Shown: one piece after another, positions 1 to 9,492 of the stretch
Position numbering within the stretch: position 1 is the first letter of the stretch
How the letters are laid out: each line of letters starts with the position of its first letter
Source of the DNA: CAWGYT01 sp963826795
GTDB taxonomy: Bacteria > Planctomycetota > Planctomycetia > Pirellulales > Pirellulaceae
Assembly (NCBI GenBank): GCA_963826795.1
Contig: CAWGYT010000007.1
Location: forward strand, 186,001-250,000
Length of the DNA stretch: 64,000 nucleotides
Reading direction: 5' to 3'
Position numbers and translations under genes: made by a program
The notes under the pieces: model-generated
Told to the model about the DNA's origin: nothing
Seen by the model: only the letters and a program-made list of their open reading frames with translations
Databases searched by the model: none

Positions 1-2366
1 CGGACCGTTTTCCCGTCACCAATTCGATTTTGCTCCAAAAGACATTCTGCCGGTCGGCGCGTCCGGGCGTCCTCGAGCAGCGTTTCCACCTGCGGCAGGG
101 CATCGTAGGTGCGAGGGCGGCCATTGACGGTGATCGAGAGCCGACCGTCCAGGGCGATCACATCGGGGGACAGCCACAACCAGGCCTGTTCGGCGCCGGT
201 TTCAATCCACAGGGTATCCACGGCGGTCTTGCGGAACTCCTGGACGGCGGGGCGAGCCGAATCGGCCGGCCAGGCCAGGGGAGGGACCATGGCGGCTTCG
301 GGCAAGCCCACGAGCTCGAGATTCCAGAAGAAATTATCGAACGGACGCATGGTCTGGCAGGCGTACTGCCTCGGGTAGAAGTCACGTCGGTGGAGACTCA
401 TCCAGGTAAAAAGCCGATGGATTTCATCATAGAAATGCTCGTGCCCGCGACCGATGTACTCAACGATGATCACGTCCAACCCCGATCGCTTCAGGTATCG
501 GTCAAAATCGCGCCGATTTAAGTCGAGTTTATTGCCGTCAAGTTCGCCGGTGACGAAATACAGCGGCACGTAACGGGCGTTTTCCCAGTACTGCGACACG
601 TATTTGGGGGCCGTGGGGCCGTAATCGGCGACCGCTGCGATCGGTATCACGCCGGCCCAAACATCGGGATGAGCCAATCCCACGTCCCACGCGGCGTCAC
701 CTCCCACGGAGTGGCCCGAGAGAAAGACGCGATCGGTGTCCACCGAAAATCGGCGACACGCATCCCGTAAACAAGTCAGCACGATCGCGTGCTCGCGACC
801 CGTGTATTCATACTGGCGTTGATTCTCACGCAGCCAACTGGGGGCAATCACGATATAGCCGTGACGTGTGGCCTGCCCCAACCGCTGGCCCGCCTGCTCC
901 TGAAAAGGTCCGGCCCACCATTGGATTTGATCGGACGGGGTCCGACCGTGCCCGTGCAGCGTGACAATGGCCGGATAGCGGCGGTAGGGATCGTACTCGT
1001 CCGGCAGTTGAACCTCGTACGCGAAGTCGCCACGGGAGTCGACGCCGGGCACTTGGAATACAAAGTTGCCGGGCGGGCGGCCCTCCTGCGGCGCGGACTC
1101 AATCGGTGGCGTTAGACTCTTGATGATCTGAGCGACCCGCTGGGGCGTTCCCCCTTCTTCGCGTCCCAGTCGCTCCAGAATCGCCGTCCGCTCGGCTTCG
1201 GACTCCGACCGCAGGTAGGCCAGTACGAGGTCACGGGCCCGAACGACACTGAGGGCCTCCATCAGATTCTGCGTCGCCGAGCCAGAACCCAGAATCCAGC
1301 CGCTGACCAGCAGGGAAAGTCGACTGTCGGGCAGCAATTGGGGATCATCCCCCAGACGCTGGAAATCCTGCAAGCGACTCATTGAGTTCCAATTCAGCCG
1401 CTCGCGAATCTCCTGGGCGGCGGCCCTCGCTTCGGTGCTCACGACCGGATCCTTGAGCTCACCGACTAATTGATCGAGAGCTGCCTTGAGCCGCTCTTGC
1501 TCGTCCGCCTGTCGCTGGTACTCGCGCAGGACCTCGCCCACACGCAGCAGCAACTCGGGCGCGATTCCATCTTCCGGAAACCGTGACAGCAGCGACTGGA
1601 CACGTTGATGCTGGCCCGCCTGCTGCCGCAGTTGAATCTCGTCGACCAGACGCTGAGCACTGTACTGTTTCAACTGCTTCAGCAGATCCTGCAGTTCACC
1701 CAGTTCCGGGAATTCTTGCATGGCCTGTTGCAATTCGATCCGGGCATCATTGTAACGTTCTGCGCCGAACAGCAGCCGAACCGCCTGCAACCGCGCATCA
1801 GGACCCTGCTCGCGCCCCTGAATCCGAATGACTTGACTGAGCGTTTCCCGGGGAATGGAACTGGTCGCCACCCGGCAATCCCAGCGAATTGAGGGAAGAC
1901 CGGAAAGTCCTTCGACTCGCGTGTAAAGCGGCGTGATTTCCGTGATTCCCTGGCTAATGTGCTCCACGCCTCGAGCCGTCATGATCGAGAAGGTGCGTCG
2001 TCCCCACTGGTCAAACGGCCCAATCCCCAAGATCGAAGTCACCGAACCGATTTGGCGCCGTCCACTGGCAACGTTTTGGCGAATCTTGATCACCTCGACA
2101 CCCGACGGATCGCTTTCTCGAAGCGAGTCCTCCTGGACTTGCAGCCACGACAAGTAGGTGCGGCGAAGCCCGTCGTCCAGCAAGACGACTTGTTTGACAT
2201 CGACGCCCCCCTCGGGAACGTTCACCACGAGCGGATTCTCGTCGATGCTGGCCAAGTAACCCAGCTTGCCTTCCAGCAGCATCCCGTTCTTGGCCATAAG
2301 AATCGTGGCCCGAGCGGGCCCTGTGGCCAGCAACAGCACGGCCAGCAGGCAGATTGCCAGACGCAT
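1..2366 (-). CDS. Secreted alpha/beta-hydrolase (esterase-like), 3' end beyond the window
   Basis: The reading frame is open from an ATG at 2366 to the left edge (788 codons seen), so the C-terminus is missing. Residues 1-20 look like a signal peptide. Residues 20-430 are mostly helical and carry no motif I recognise. The C-terminal half is an alpha/beta-hydrolase of the poly(3-hydroxybutyrate) depolymerase/feruloyl esterase type: LHGHGR forms an oxyanion-type loop, GHSVGG places the nucleophile at Ser553, and the GRGHEH segment offers a catalytic His near 642. It probably acts outside the cytoplasm on an ester substrate that cannot be named. A purine-rich AGGAGGGGG lies about 35 bases before the ATG, which is far, so the start is probable rather than certain. 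Confidence 0.8.
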   Translation of the reverse strand, partial: MRLAICLLAVLLLATGPARATILMAKNGMLLEGKLGYLASIDENPLVVNVPEGGVDVKQVVLLDDGLRRTYLSWLQVQEDSLRESDPSGVEVIKIRQNVASGRRQIGSVTSILGIGPFDQWGRRTFSIMTARGVEHISQGITEITPLYTRVEGLSGLPSIRWDCRVATSSIPRETLSQVIRIQGREQGPDARLQAVRLLFGAERYNDARIELQQAMQEFPELGELQDLLKQLKQYSAQRLVDEIQLRQQAGQHQRVQSLLSRFPEDGIAPELLLRVGEVLREYQRQADEQERLKAALDQLVGELKDPVVSTEARAAAQEIRERLNWNSMSRLQDFQRLGDDPQLLPDSRLSLLVSGWILGSGSATQNLMEALSVVRARDLVLAYLRSESEAERTAILERLGREEGGTPQRVAQIIKSLTPPIESAPQEGRPPGNFVFQVPGVDSRGDFAYEVQLPDEYDPYRRYPAIVTLHGHGRTPSDQIQWWAGPFQEQAGQRLGQATRHGYIVIAPSWLRENQRQYEYTGREHAIVLTCLRDACRRFSVDTDRVFLSGHSVGGDAAWDVGLAHPDVWAGVIPIAAVADYGPTAPKYVSQYWENARYVPLYFVTGELDGNKLDLNRRDFDRYLKRSGLDVIIVEYIGRGHEHFYDEIHRLFTWMSLHRRDFYPRQYACQTMRPFDNFFWNLELVGLPEAAMVPPLAWPADSARPAVQEFRKTAVDTLWIETGAEQAWLWLSPDVIALDGRLSITVNGRPRTYDALPQVETLLEDARTRRPAECLLEQNRIGDGKTV

Positions 2367-2559
2367 TTTGCGATCCCCCGTCCCGCTTCGTCGGAATTTG
2401 CGCACACCCCCTCCTCACTTGGACTTCGTTTCAGTATGGATCCGGTCCCTGCCGCAGGTCAACAATTCGCGCTTGCAATCAACCGTCCACACGGATTGAC
2501 AGCCCTTCTGTAGGGGCTGACAATCACGGCACCTGTGAGGATTCTGCTGAGGCGCTTCC

Positions 2560-2847
2560 GTGAAGACTCGAGTCGTCCTTTCCATCCTGTTGGCCTTCTT
2601 CGTTAGCCTGATTGTGGCCTTCGCTGTGCTGATGGGCGGCTCTCTGCTGGCCGCAGGACTCGCCGACTCGACCGCCGCCGGCGTCTTGCAGTGGCTGGCG
2701 ATCGGCTGCCTTCTGCTACTCTTGGTCGATACGATTCTGCTGATCGGGGCCCTGGCAATTTTGCAGTTGGCGCGACTTCCAGAGCCTCCGTCGGGAGACC
2801 GGCCGGTGGCAGGCAGAGAGTCGCCACCTCCCAATGGAGATTTCTAG
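2560..2847 (+). CDS. Small two-helix membrane protein, unknown function
   Basis: 95 residues. The GTG start at 2560 has GAGG seven bases upstream. Two hydrophobic segments (about residues 5-33 and 43-68) are joined by a short Ala/Ser/Thr-rich turn, followed by a Pro-rich hydrophilic tail (about 70-95). This suggests an inner-membrane hairpin with a soluble C-terminal tail. No family was recognised. It is divergently oriented to the esterase gene and stands alone on its strand. The reading is supported by the start signal and the hydrophobic pattern rather than by homology. Confidence 0.55.
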   Translation: MKTRVVLSILLAFFVSLIVAFAVLMGGSLLAAGLADSTAAGVLQWLAIGCLLLLLVDTILLIGALAILQLARLPEPPSGDRPVAGRESPPPNGDF

Positions 2848-2924
2848 ACGGCCGCTTGCCAGCGTCGCCCATGCCGCTTCGGGTTGCACCTACGACAGCG
2901 AAAGCGGGCTGCCGAGCGTCTGCT

Positions 2925-3500
2925 TCAACGCTCGCGACCGAGCGTTTCCGGAACTCCGACGGGGGCGATTCGGCTCGCCGTCCGATGGGCGCGAGCCAAG
3001 AGTTCGGTCACGTCGAACCAGTATTCCTCGCCCGCCGCGTCGCAAATCACGTCGCACCGCTTCGATCCCTGGTCGACCAGCGACTGCCCCATCGGCTCGA
3101 CGCACAAGGCGCCGAGAAGGTCGTAGGCATCCCAGGGATAGGTGACGAGAAACGGAGACGCCGATGTGCCATCGCCGAGCAGCATGAGCCCTTCGAGGCA
3201 CGTCTGTGTCGCGTGCTTCTCCCACGCCGCCCGCGCCGCATCGCCGGTTTCCAGGGCGGCAATCCCCGTAAAAAAATGGAATCGCGGGCTGAGGCAACCG
3301 AGATCGCTCAAGCCATCGGAAATCGCCAGCACGGCGTCGAAAGCCTGGTCAGCGAATGCCTGGGCGAGTTGCTGCCAGTCGGCCGCGTAGGGTGCAAACT
3401 CACTGTGCCGAAGGATCGACTCGCGAAGAGCCAACCAGTGGTCCGAGTCAGGGTTCTCAAGGAACTCGCCGAACCTCTCAGCGAATGTCAAAGCTCTCAT
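2925..3500 (-). CDS. Conserved hypothetical protein downstream of the VWA gene
   Basis: 191 residues, soluble, without a signal peptide. The N-terminal half is rich in aromatic and acidic residues and alpha-helical (for example LTFAERFGEFLEN and PYAADWQQLAQAF), with features like a TPR or SMI1-type scaffold but no motif strong enough to name. The C-terminal half has a beta-rich pattern that includes KRCDVICDAAGEEYWFDVTE. It follows the AAA and VWA genes on the same strand, 168 bases after the VWA stop, so it may be the third gene of that unit. The ATG at 3500 is preceded by AGGAA, somewhat far away. Function unknown. Confidence 0.65.
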   Translation of the reverse strand: MRALTFAERFGEFLENPDSDHWLALRESILRHSEFAPYAADWQQLAQAFADQAFDAVLAISDGLSDLGCLSPRFHFFTGIAALETGDAARAAWEKHATQTCLEGLMLLGDGTSASPFLVTYPWDAYDLLGALCVEPMGQSLVDQGSKRCDVICDAAGEEYWFDVTELLARAHRTASRIAPVGVPETLGRER

Positions 3501-3668
3501 AGGTTGGCAACGGTTCCTGATGAGTTACTGCCGGGTGATCGCGTTCAACTGGACCGCAAATTCTGCCCCGCGCCCTTAATCGTAACGTCAAGAAAAAACC
3601 GAGGCAACACGCATCAGTTAAATTGAGCGCGACTTTTGCTGCCGCGACAGGAGGCAGTCTGTGAAAGA

Positions 3669-5393
3669 CTATCCCAGGATTTCGCGTTTGCGTTGAACGT
3701 AATCCCAGACGACGTAGCGATCGAGATCGCGCCCCGCGGTGAAGAAGACACGACCTCTGGTTTGTTCGGCCAAACGATGCGCAAAGCGGACGTCTTCCTC
3801 GGACTGAGACCAACTGGGAATCAGGAAGAGGTTGATCGTGATCCCCTGCTGGGCACAAAGCTGACCTTCGCGCATTGTCGCCTGTTCGGTGCGAGGGTTT
3901 GGCGGGTACAGCATGTAGAGCCACGAGCCTTCGAAGTGGGCCGTCGGCAGACCATCCGTGATCAAGATGATCTGGCGGTTCGGCGTGTCCTGCGTGGCAA
4001 GCAGCCGCCGCGCAAGTTGCAGGCTGTGCTGGATGTTCGTGAAATGCGGGTGAACCATTGACTCGGTCAAGTCATCTCGGCTCATGTCGGCTCGCAACTT
4101 GACGATCGGGTCATATAGCGTGACGGGCTTCGGCATCAAATCAATGATTTCGGCCGAAGTCCTTCGACGCGCGAAGGTAGACATCTCGAGGAACTGCAGA
4201 TAATCACCCGGGTACTCGCGGCGAATCAGCCCATCCAGGGCCAAGGCCATCCGTTTCACGTTGATGTACTGACCGTCGTACCGCATCGAGCCGCTCATAT
4301 CCATGATCACGGCGGTCGCGCACTTGGGCTGATTTCGTGTGCGATGGACGACGATGTCTTCGGTCTTGAGCCGAATGGGCAGCTGGGCCCCATCCCGCAA
4401 CATGGCGTTGATCAGGGTCTGGGGCATATCCATGTCAGTGAGCGAATCACCGAACTCGTAGGGTTTGGTCTGCGGCAGGACGACCGCACCCTCGCCTTCC
4501 ACAGGCCCGCCGTGCCTGCCAGTTCGTGATGCCTGCAGCTGGCTAAAAATTCGCTCAAGCAGCTTTCCCTGGAAGACCCGGTAGGCCTGGGGAGTGAGTT
4601 GAAAGCCGCCCTTCGTTCGCTCCAAGCCCTGTCGCTCGGCCATCTCCCGCAGTAAGTCTTCGGCCTGCTGCCGCAAAGCGTCGAGTTTTTCCAGATCTCC
4701 TGGCTCGGCATACTCGGCCAAAGCCTCAAGGTCAATGATCCCGATCTGGGCCGTTTCCCGCGCCTCCTCCAACTGTTTAATCAGCTGCTCGATCTGCTCC
4801 AGCTCTTCCTTGACCGCCAAAGCCTGCGGGACGCTCATCGCGGTCTGTCCCGTGAAGGTGAAGTGTGCGACGAGCTCCTCGATTTCGTAACGCTCCCCCA
4901 AGCGTTCCATCGCGTTCAGCAGTTGCGTCGCAGCGGGGGACGTGTCATCTCCCAGCTCATACCACAATCGCTCCAACTCGTATCGCTGAGCGTACCGAAC
5001 GGCATGCTCAAACGCCTTACGGTGTTTTCGCGGGAGTCGCGTCGCGGTATAGGCCTGCTCGCAAGCCTTCTGCACTTCGGCCTGGACGCGGCTCGTCTCG
5101 TAAGTCTCTAAGATCTTTCGCTTGCGCTCACGCAGCAGTTCCAGCAGGGCGTCCAGGCTGGGACCGAAGCCCTGAATCTGACTGGGGTCCAAGTGAATGG
5201 CGCGAGCCAGCTCTTCTTCGCTCAGCTCCCGGCTGCTCCCGTACGCCAACCAGTGCTCGAAGGCGGGTGAGACGAGATCGGCGGGCGGTTGTGTCGGACT
5301 GGGAAATCGCTGAGGATCGTACTTCAAATAAGTCTGGATGATCCCGCCGTAGCGCAACTTGCTGGGACGCCCAGGATTCGGCTCAGGTCTCAT
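3669..5393 (-). CDS. VWA-domain protein, partner of the MoxR-type ATPase
   Basis: 574 residues. The N-terminal two thirds are helical and charged, with a coiled-coil-like stretch at about 200-270. A von Willebrand A domain fills the C-terminus: the MIDAS motif DMSGSM lies at residues 365-370 and ITDGLPT further on gives the second metal-binding strand. Such VWA proteins work with MoxR/RavA-type AAA ATPases (as in RavA-ViaA, NorQ-NorD and CoxD-CoxE) to remodel or metallate a client. The ATG at 5393 overlaps the end of the ATPase gene by 11 bases, which indicates translational coupling. The frame stays open upstream to 5645 but that part lies inside the ATPase gene and is not protein-like. Client unknown. 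Confidence 0.9.
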   Translation of the reverse strand: MRPEPNPGRPSKLRYGGIIQTYLKYDPQRFPSPTQPPADLVSPAFEHWLAYGSSRELSEEELARAIHLDPSQIQGFGPSLDALLELLRERKRKILETYETSRVQAEVQKACEQAYTATRLPRKHRKAFEHAVRYAQRYELERLWYELGDDTSPAATQLLNAMERLGERYEIEELVAHFTFTGQTAMSVPQALAVKEELEQIEQLIKQLEEARETAQIGIIDLEALAEYAEPGDLEKLDALRQQAEDLLREMAERQGLERTKGGFQLTPQAYRVFQGKLLERIFSQLQASRTGRHGGPVEGEGAVVLPQTKPYEFGDSLTDMDMPQTLINAMLRDGAQLPIRLKTEDIVVHRTRNQPKCATAVIMDMSGSMRYDGQYINVKRMALALDGLIRREYPGDYLQFLEMSTFARRRTSAEIIDLMPKPVTLYDPIVKLRADMSRDDLTESMVHPHFTNIQHSLQLARRLLATQDTPNRQIILITDGLPTAHFEGSWLYMLYPPNPRTEQATMREGQLCAQQGITINLFLIPSWSQSEEDVRFAHRLAEQTRGRVFFTAGRDLDRYVVWDYVQRKREILG

Positions 5394-6825
5394 ATTCGAT
5401 TTGCCCGTGACGTTGAGCTCTTGAGATCTTGTCCAGGGCATAGAGCCCCGCCAAGACAAATTCGATGCACGACGCGCGAATCGCGGGATCTTCCGAGGCA
5501 TTGACCTCAAACGCCTTGTCCCAGATCGGTGGAACATGCCGAAGCAGCTCGGCGTAGCGATTCGAAGGCAACATGTCTCCGACTTCAATCCGAACTCCCT
5601 TGGCGAAGATGTCGGCGATTTCCGCCAGGCCATGCTGATCGACATACTCCTGGAAAACCAAGCGAATCGCCTCCGCCACGACCGCCTCCAAAACCTGCCG
5701 TTCGCCCATCTGACTGCTGCCCATCAAATCCAGTTCGAGCTTTCCCAGGGAGGACGAGTCGAGGTGTCCCAAGTCGCTGATCCGCGGCACGGCAGGCGAC
5801 TCGCCCAGGACGATCGCCCGTCGCCGGGCACTGGCGATCATCGTGCGATAGTTGGCCAGCGAAAAGCGAGTGCTCACACCGGACTGCTGATCGATGTACT
5901 TCGAGCGTCTCGCCTGAATCGTGATCTGCTCGACAATCTCCTTCATGAAGTAGGGCACGGCAACGGGATAGGGCCCGCCCACGTCGACCTGCGACTCCTG
6001 TTCCATGATCGCGATCCCGAGGTCGCGTTCGCGCGGATAGTGCGTGTAGATCAGCGAGCCGATCCGGTCCTTCAGCTGAGGGATCACCTTGCCGCTGCGA
6101 TTGTACGTTGCCGGGTTGGCCGAGAAGAGGATCAGGACGTCGATGTCAAATCGCACGGGATAGCCACGTATTTGCACGTCCCGCTCTTCGAGGATATTGA
6201 ACAGCCCCACCTGAACGAGCTCGTCCAGCTCGGGCAATTCATTGATCGCAAATACCCCGCGGTGCATTCGGGGAATCAGACCGAAGTGCAGCGCCTCTTC
6301 CGTCGACATACTGACGCCGCCCGCCAATTTGGCCGGGTCGATCTCGCCGATGATGTCGGCAAACTTTGTGCCGGGTGCCAGACGTTCGGCATACCGTTGG
6401 TCGCGGGGCCACCAGGCAATCGGCACCTCGTCCGGCGCGTGCTCCGCCAAGTACTGTTTCGCGACGCGGCTCAAGGGATTTTCAGGATCTTCGTGGAAGG
6501 GCACGCCCGGCACGTCGAGATAGGGGATCTCGTCGTCTAAAAAGCGAACCAGATTTCTCATCAGTCGGCTCTTGCCCTGCCCCTTTTCTCCCAGGAAGAG
6601 CAGATCGTGTTGAGCGAGCAGGGCCAGGGTCAGTTCCGGAATGACGGTGTCCTCGTAGCCGATGATGCCCGGAAACAGCGAATCACCGCTCGCCAATTGC
6701 CCGACGAAGTTATCGTAGATCTCTTGCTTCACCGTTTTGGAGTGCCAGCCACTCGCACGCAACTCGGCGAGGTTGGCGGGTTTGGCAGATGCGGACTTCG
6801 GGTGGGACGCGGTGGGCGCCGACAT
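5383..6825 (-). CDS. MoxR/ChlI-type AAA+ ATPase
   Basis: 480 residues. Walker A is GEKGQGKS at 79-86, Walker B is VFAINELPEL at 191-200, and a sensor-1-like SANPATYNRSG follows at 235-245. The layout matches MoxR and magnesium-chelatase I-type AAA+ ATPases, which act as chaperones with a VWA protein. The VWA gene follows with an 11-base overlap, so the pair almost certainly forms one complex. The ATG at 6825 has AGGAG seven bases upstream. A promoter-like element lies about 35 bases before the start. Although sometimes labelled a sigma-54-interacting protein, it shows no GAFTGA loop. Confidence 0.9.
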   Translation of the reverse strand: MSAPTASHPKSASAKPANLAELRASGWHSKTVKQEIYDNFVGQLASGDSLFPGIIGYEDTVIPELTLALLAQHDLLFLGEKGQGKSRLMRNLVRFLDDEIPYLDVPGVPFHEDPENPLSRVAKQYLAEHAPDEVPIAWWPRDQRYAERLAPGTKFADIIGEIDPAKLAGGVSMSTEEALHFGLIPRMHRGVFAINELPELDELVQVGLFNILEERDVQIRGYPVRFDIDVLILFSANPATYNRSGKVIPQLKDRIGSLIYTHYPRERDLGIAIMEQESQVDVGGPYPVAVPYFMKEIVEQITIQARRSKYIDQQSGVSTRFSLANYRTMIASARRRAIVLGESPAVPRISDLGHLDSSSLGKLELDLMGSSQMGERQVLEAVVAEAIRLVFQEYVDQHGLAEIADIFAKGVRIEVGDMLPSNRYAELLRHVPPIWDKAFEVNASEDPAIRASCIEFVLAGLYALDKISRAQRHGQIEYET

Positions 6826-6858
6826 GTCGATTCTCCTGGAGCGGGCGGAACCGCTTGG

Positions 6859-6886
6859 ATTATAGCGCGGCGGGATGAAAGGCCAA
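6859..6886 (-). promoter_or_regulatory. Probable sigma70-type promoter of the AAA/VWA operon
   Basis: Read on the minus strand, TATAAT (6864-6859) is a perfect -10 box. TTGGCC (6886-6881) is a fair -35 match, separated by 16 bases. The -10 box lies 33 bases before the ATG of the AAA ATPase gene, leaving a short leader that contains its AGGAG ribosome site. The element sits in the 71-base gap after ilvD. Confidence 0.5.
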
Positions 6887-6896
6887 GTCGACGGGG

Positions 6897-8576
6897 CTAT
6901 TCATCCGTCACGCATCCTACGGATGCCGACTTGACGTTCTTGATGTACTTGAAGAGCGTTCCCCGGGCGGCCTTCAATGCGGGTGCGCGCCAGCGTGCGC
7001 GCCGCGACTGCATCTCCGTGTCGGAGACATCCGCGTCGATTCGGCGTTGCTGCGCATCGATCGTGATCCGGTCGCCGGTCTGGACGAGGGCGATCGGCCC
7101 ACCCTCTTGCGCCTCGGGAGTGACATGCCCCACGATAAACCCATGCGAGCCGCCCGAGAAACGTCCATCCGTCATCAGTGCGACGTCGGCTCCCAGACCG
7201 GCCCCCATGATCGCCGAGGTCGGCGTCAACATCTCGGGCATGCCGGGGCCGCCCTTCGGTCCCTCGTATCGAATGATCACGACGTCGCCTTTCTGAATCT
7301 TGCCATCCTCGAGCGCCTGCAGCATCTCTTCCTCCGAATCGAAGACGTTCGCACGACCGGAGAAAACCAGCCCTTCCTTGCCGGTAATTTTCGCCACCGA
7401 CCCCTCCGGTGCGAGATTCCCCTTGAGGATCTGAATGTGGCCCGTGGACTTGATCGGGTCACTGATCGGATGCACAACTTGTTGGCCCTCCTTGAGCCCC
7501 GGCAACGACTCGAGGTTTTCGGCGAGGGTCTTGCCGGTGACCGTCATGCAATCTCCGCGCATGAATCCCTCGGCCAGCAAGTATTTCATCACGGCGGGGG
7601 TTCCCCCGACGGAGTGCAGATCTTCCTGGACAAATTGACCGCTCGGTTTCAGGTCGGCCAGGAACGGGACGCGGTCGCTGACCCGCTGAAAATCATCAAT
7701 CGTCAGCGGCACCTCGACGGCCCGCGCCATGGCGAGCAGGTGCAGGACGGCATTGGTGGACCCGCCCAGGGCCATCACGATCACCATCGCGTTCTCGAAC
7801 GCCTCGCGCGTCATGATGTCGCGCGGTTTCAGATCGCGTTCCAGCAGCAAGCGAACTGTCGTGGCGGTGCGCCGACATTCGTCAAGCTTCGCCGCATCCT
7901 CCGCGGGTATCGACGCGCTATAAGGCAAGGACATCCCCAAGGCCTCGATCGCACTCGCCATCGTGTTGGCCGTGTACATCCCGCCGCAGGCGCCCGCCCC
8001 AGGACAAGCTCGCTTGACGATCTCCTTGCGTTTCGACTCGTCGATCTTGCCAGCCAGAAACTCGCCATAACATTGAAAGGCCGATACGATGTCCAGTTTT
8101 TCGCCGTTCACATACCCTGGCTTAATCGTCCCTCCATAAACCATCAGGCCCGGACGGTTCAGACGCCCTAAGGCGATCAAGCAGCCGGGCATGTTCTTGT
8201 CGCAGCCCGGAATCGTGATGCAGGCGTCATACCACTGGGCGGCAACCAGGGTTTCGATCGAGTCCGCGATCAGATCACGGGACTGCAGCGAGTAGCTCAT
8301 TCCTTCGGTCCCCATCGAGATCCCATCGCTGACCCCGATCGTATTGAACCGCATTCCCACCATGCCGGCGGCCACAACCGCTTCCTTGACGACCTCAGCC
8401 AATTTCAAGAGGTGCATGTTGCAGGTATTTCCCTCAAACCAGACACTCGCGATCCCAACCTGCGGCTTGTCCATGTCCGCTTCCGTCATCCCGGTGCCGT
8501 AGAGCATCGCCTGCGAGGCACCTTGACTCTTGCGTTGCGTAATTCGACGGCTGTACTTATTGAGCACATCGCTCAT
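6897..8576 (-). CDS. ilvD: Dihydroxy-acid dehydratase
   Basis: 559 residues, the usual family length. It dehydrates 2,3-dihydroxy-isovalerate and 2,3-dihydroxy-3-methylvalerate to the 2-keto acids, the third step shared by valine and isoleucine synthesis, in the cytoplasm. The family's iron-sulphur and metal-site cysteines are visible: C52 in NTCNMH, C125 in GCDKNMPGC and C197 in CPGAGACGG. The C-terminus ends in the typical SASVGCVTDE. The gene starts at an ATG at 8576 and stands alone; no other branched-chain gene is in the window. Identification is secure from the motifs. Confidence 0.97.
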   Translation of the reverse strand: MSDVLNKYSRRITQRKSQGASQAMLYGTGMTEADMDKPQVGIASVWFEGNTCNMHLLKLAEVVKEAVVAAGMVGMRFNTIGVSDGISMGTEGMSYSLQSRDLIADSIETLVAAQWYDACITIPGCDKNMPGCLIALGRLNRPGLMVYGGTIKPGYVNGEKLDIVSAFQCYGEFLAGKIDESKRKEIVKRACPGAGACGGMYTANTMASAIEALGMSLPYSASIPAEDAAKLDECRRTATTVRLLLERDLKPRDIMTREAFENAMVIVMALGGSTNAVLHLLAMARAVEVPLTIDDFQRVSDRVPFLADLKPSGQFVQEDLHSVGGTPAVMKYLLAEGFMRGDCMTVTGKTLAENLESLPGLKEGQQVVHPISDPIKSTGHIQILKGNLAPEGSVAKITGKEGLVFSGRANVFDSEEEMLQALEDGKIQKGDVVIIRYEGPKGGPGMPEMLTPTSAIMGAGLGADVALMTDGRFSGGSHGFIVGHVTPEAQEGGPIALVQTGDRITIDAQQRRIDADVSDTEMQSRRARWRAPALKAARGTLFKYIKNVKSASVGCVTDE

Positions 8577-8780
8577 TGTGAATCTCCGGGCGGCACGATA
8601 AATTCAGGGGGAAACGCCTGATTCTAAGGGGGCTGAGCGGCGCTGAACAGAGCCGACGGTCCGAAAGACCGGCGGTCGCGGAGCGACACCTTCCCTTTCT
8701 GGCCATGCCAACATTTGTCTGAACTGCTCGCTGGTCCGGAGGATTCCGACACAGCGGCCCAACGCGTGGAGACGAAACGA

Positions 8781-9443
8781 ATGCGTACGGCGCGATTCAG
8801 CTGGACTTGGTTTCTGTTGGTGGGCGCGATGGTGGGCGCGATGGCTCTCGTCGCGGCCAACCGGAGTGCTGCCGACGAAGCCGGCTGGCAGCCTTTGTTC
8901 GACGGCAAGTCGTGGACGGGGTGGGAAGGCAACCTGGAGGTCTTTCGGATCGAAGAGGGAGCGATTGTGGCTGGTTCGCTGGAAAAACCGGTGGCCCGCA
9001 ATGAGTTCCTCTGCACGACGAACACATATGGCGACTTCGAGTTGCGGTTGAAGGTCCAGGTTCGTGGCGAGGGAGCCAACGCGGGCATTCAATTTCGCAC
9101 GCGCCGCATTCCCGACCATCACGAAGTGAGCGGCTACCAGGCCGACGTCGGCCAAGGCTGGTGGGGAAAGCTCTATGACGAATCGCGTCGCAATCGCGTC
9201 CTTGCGGCGCCCGACGAGTCACAAGACGAGTCGCAGCTTGTCCGCGCCCACGATTGGAACGAATACCGGATCCGCTGCGCAGGAGCGCGTATCCAGTTGT
9301 GGCTTAACGGCCAGCAGACCGTGGACTACCTGGAGGACGATCCCGAAATCGAACGCCGTGGCGTGATCGCCGTGCAAATCCATGGCGGTCCCCCGTCCGA
9401 AGCTTGGTACAAAGACCTCGAAATCCGCTCGCTGGAACCCTGA
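8781..9443 (+). CDS. DUF1080 (3-keto-disaccharide hydrolase-like) secreted protein
   Basis: 220 residues from the ATG at 8781, which has GGAG about ten bases upstream; the frame is open further up but without a start signal. Residues 1-32 form a signal peptide. The rest is one DUF1080 jelly-roll domain, beginning with the typical WQPLFDGKSWTGWEG and ending in AVQIHGGPPSEAWYKDLEIRSL. Members of this family bind or hydrolyse (3-keto) glycosides, and planctomycetes carry many copies. The exact substrate cannot be read from the sequence. Confidence 0.88.
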   Translation: MRTARFSWTWFLLVGAMVGAMALVAANRSAADEAGWQPLFDGKSWTGWEGNLEVFRIEEGAIVAGSLEKPVARNEFLCTTNTYGDFELRLKVQVRGEGANAGIQFRTRRIPDHHEVSGYQADVGQGWWGKLYDESRRNRVLAAPDESQDESQLVRAHDWNEYRIRCAGARIQLWLNGQQTVDYLEDDPEIERRGVIAVQIHGGPPSEAWYKDLEIRSLEP

Positions 9444-9492
9444 CGTTCCCTGCCCGACCTAATCTCGCTGCAGATGAAAGGCACCGCCCCGC

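Noticed and set aside
5394..5645. N-terminal extension of the VWA protein
   Set aside because: It lies wholly inside the ATPase gene, is Arg/Ser-rich and has no ribosome site. The ATG at 5393 gives the natural coupled start.
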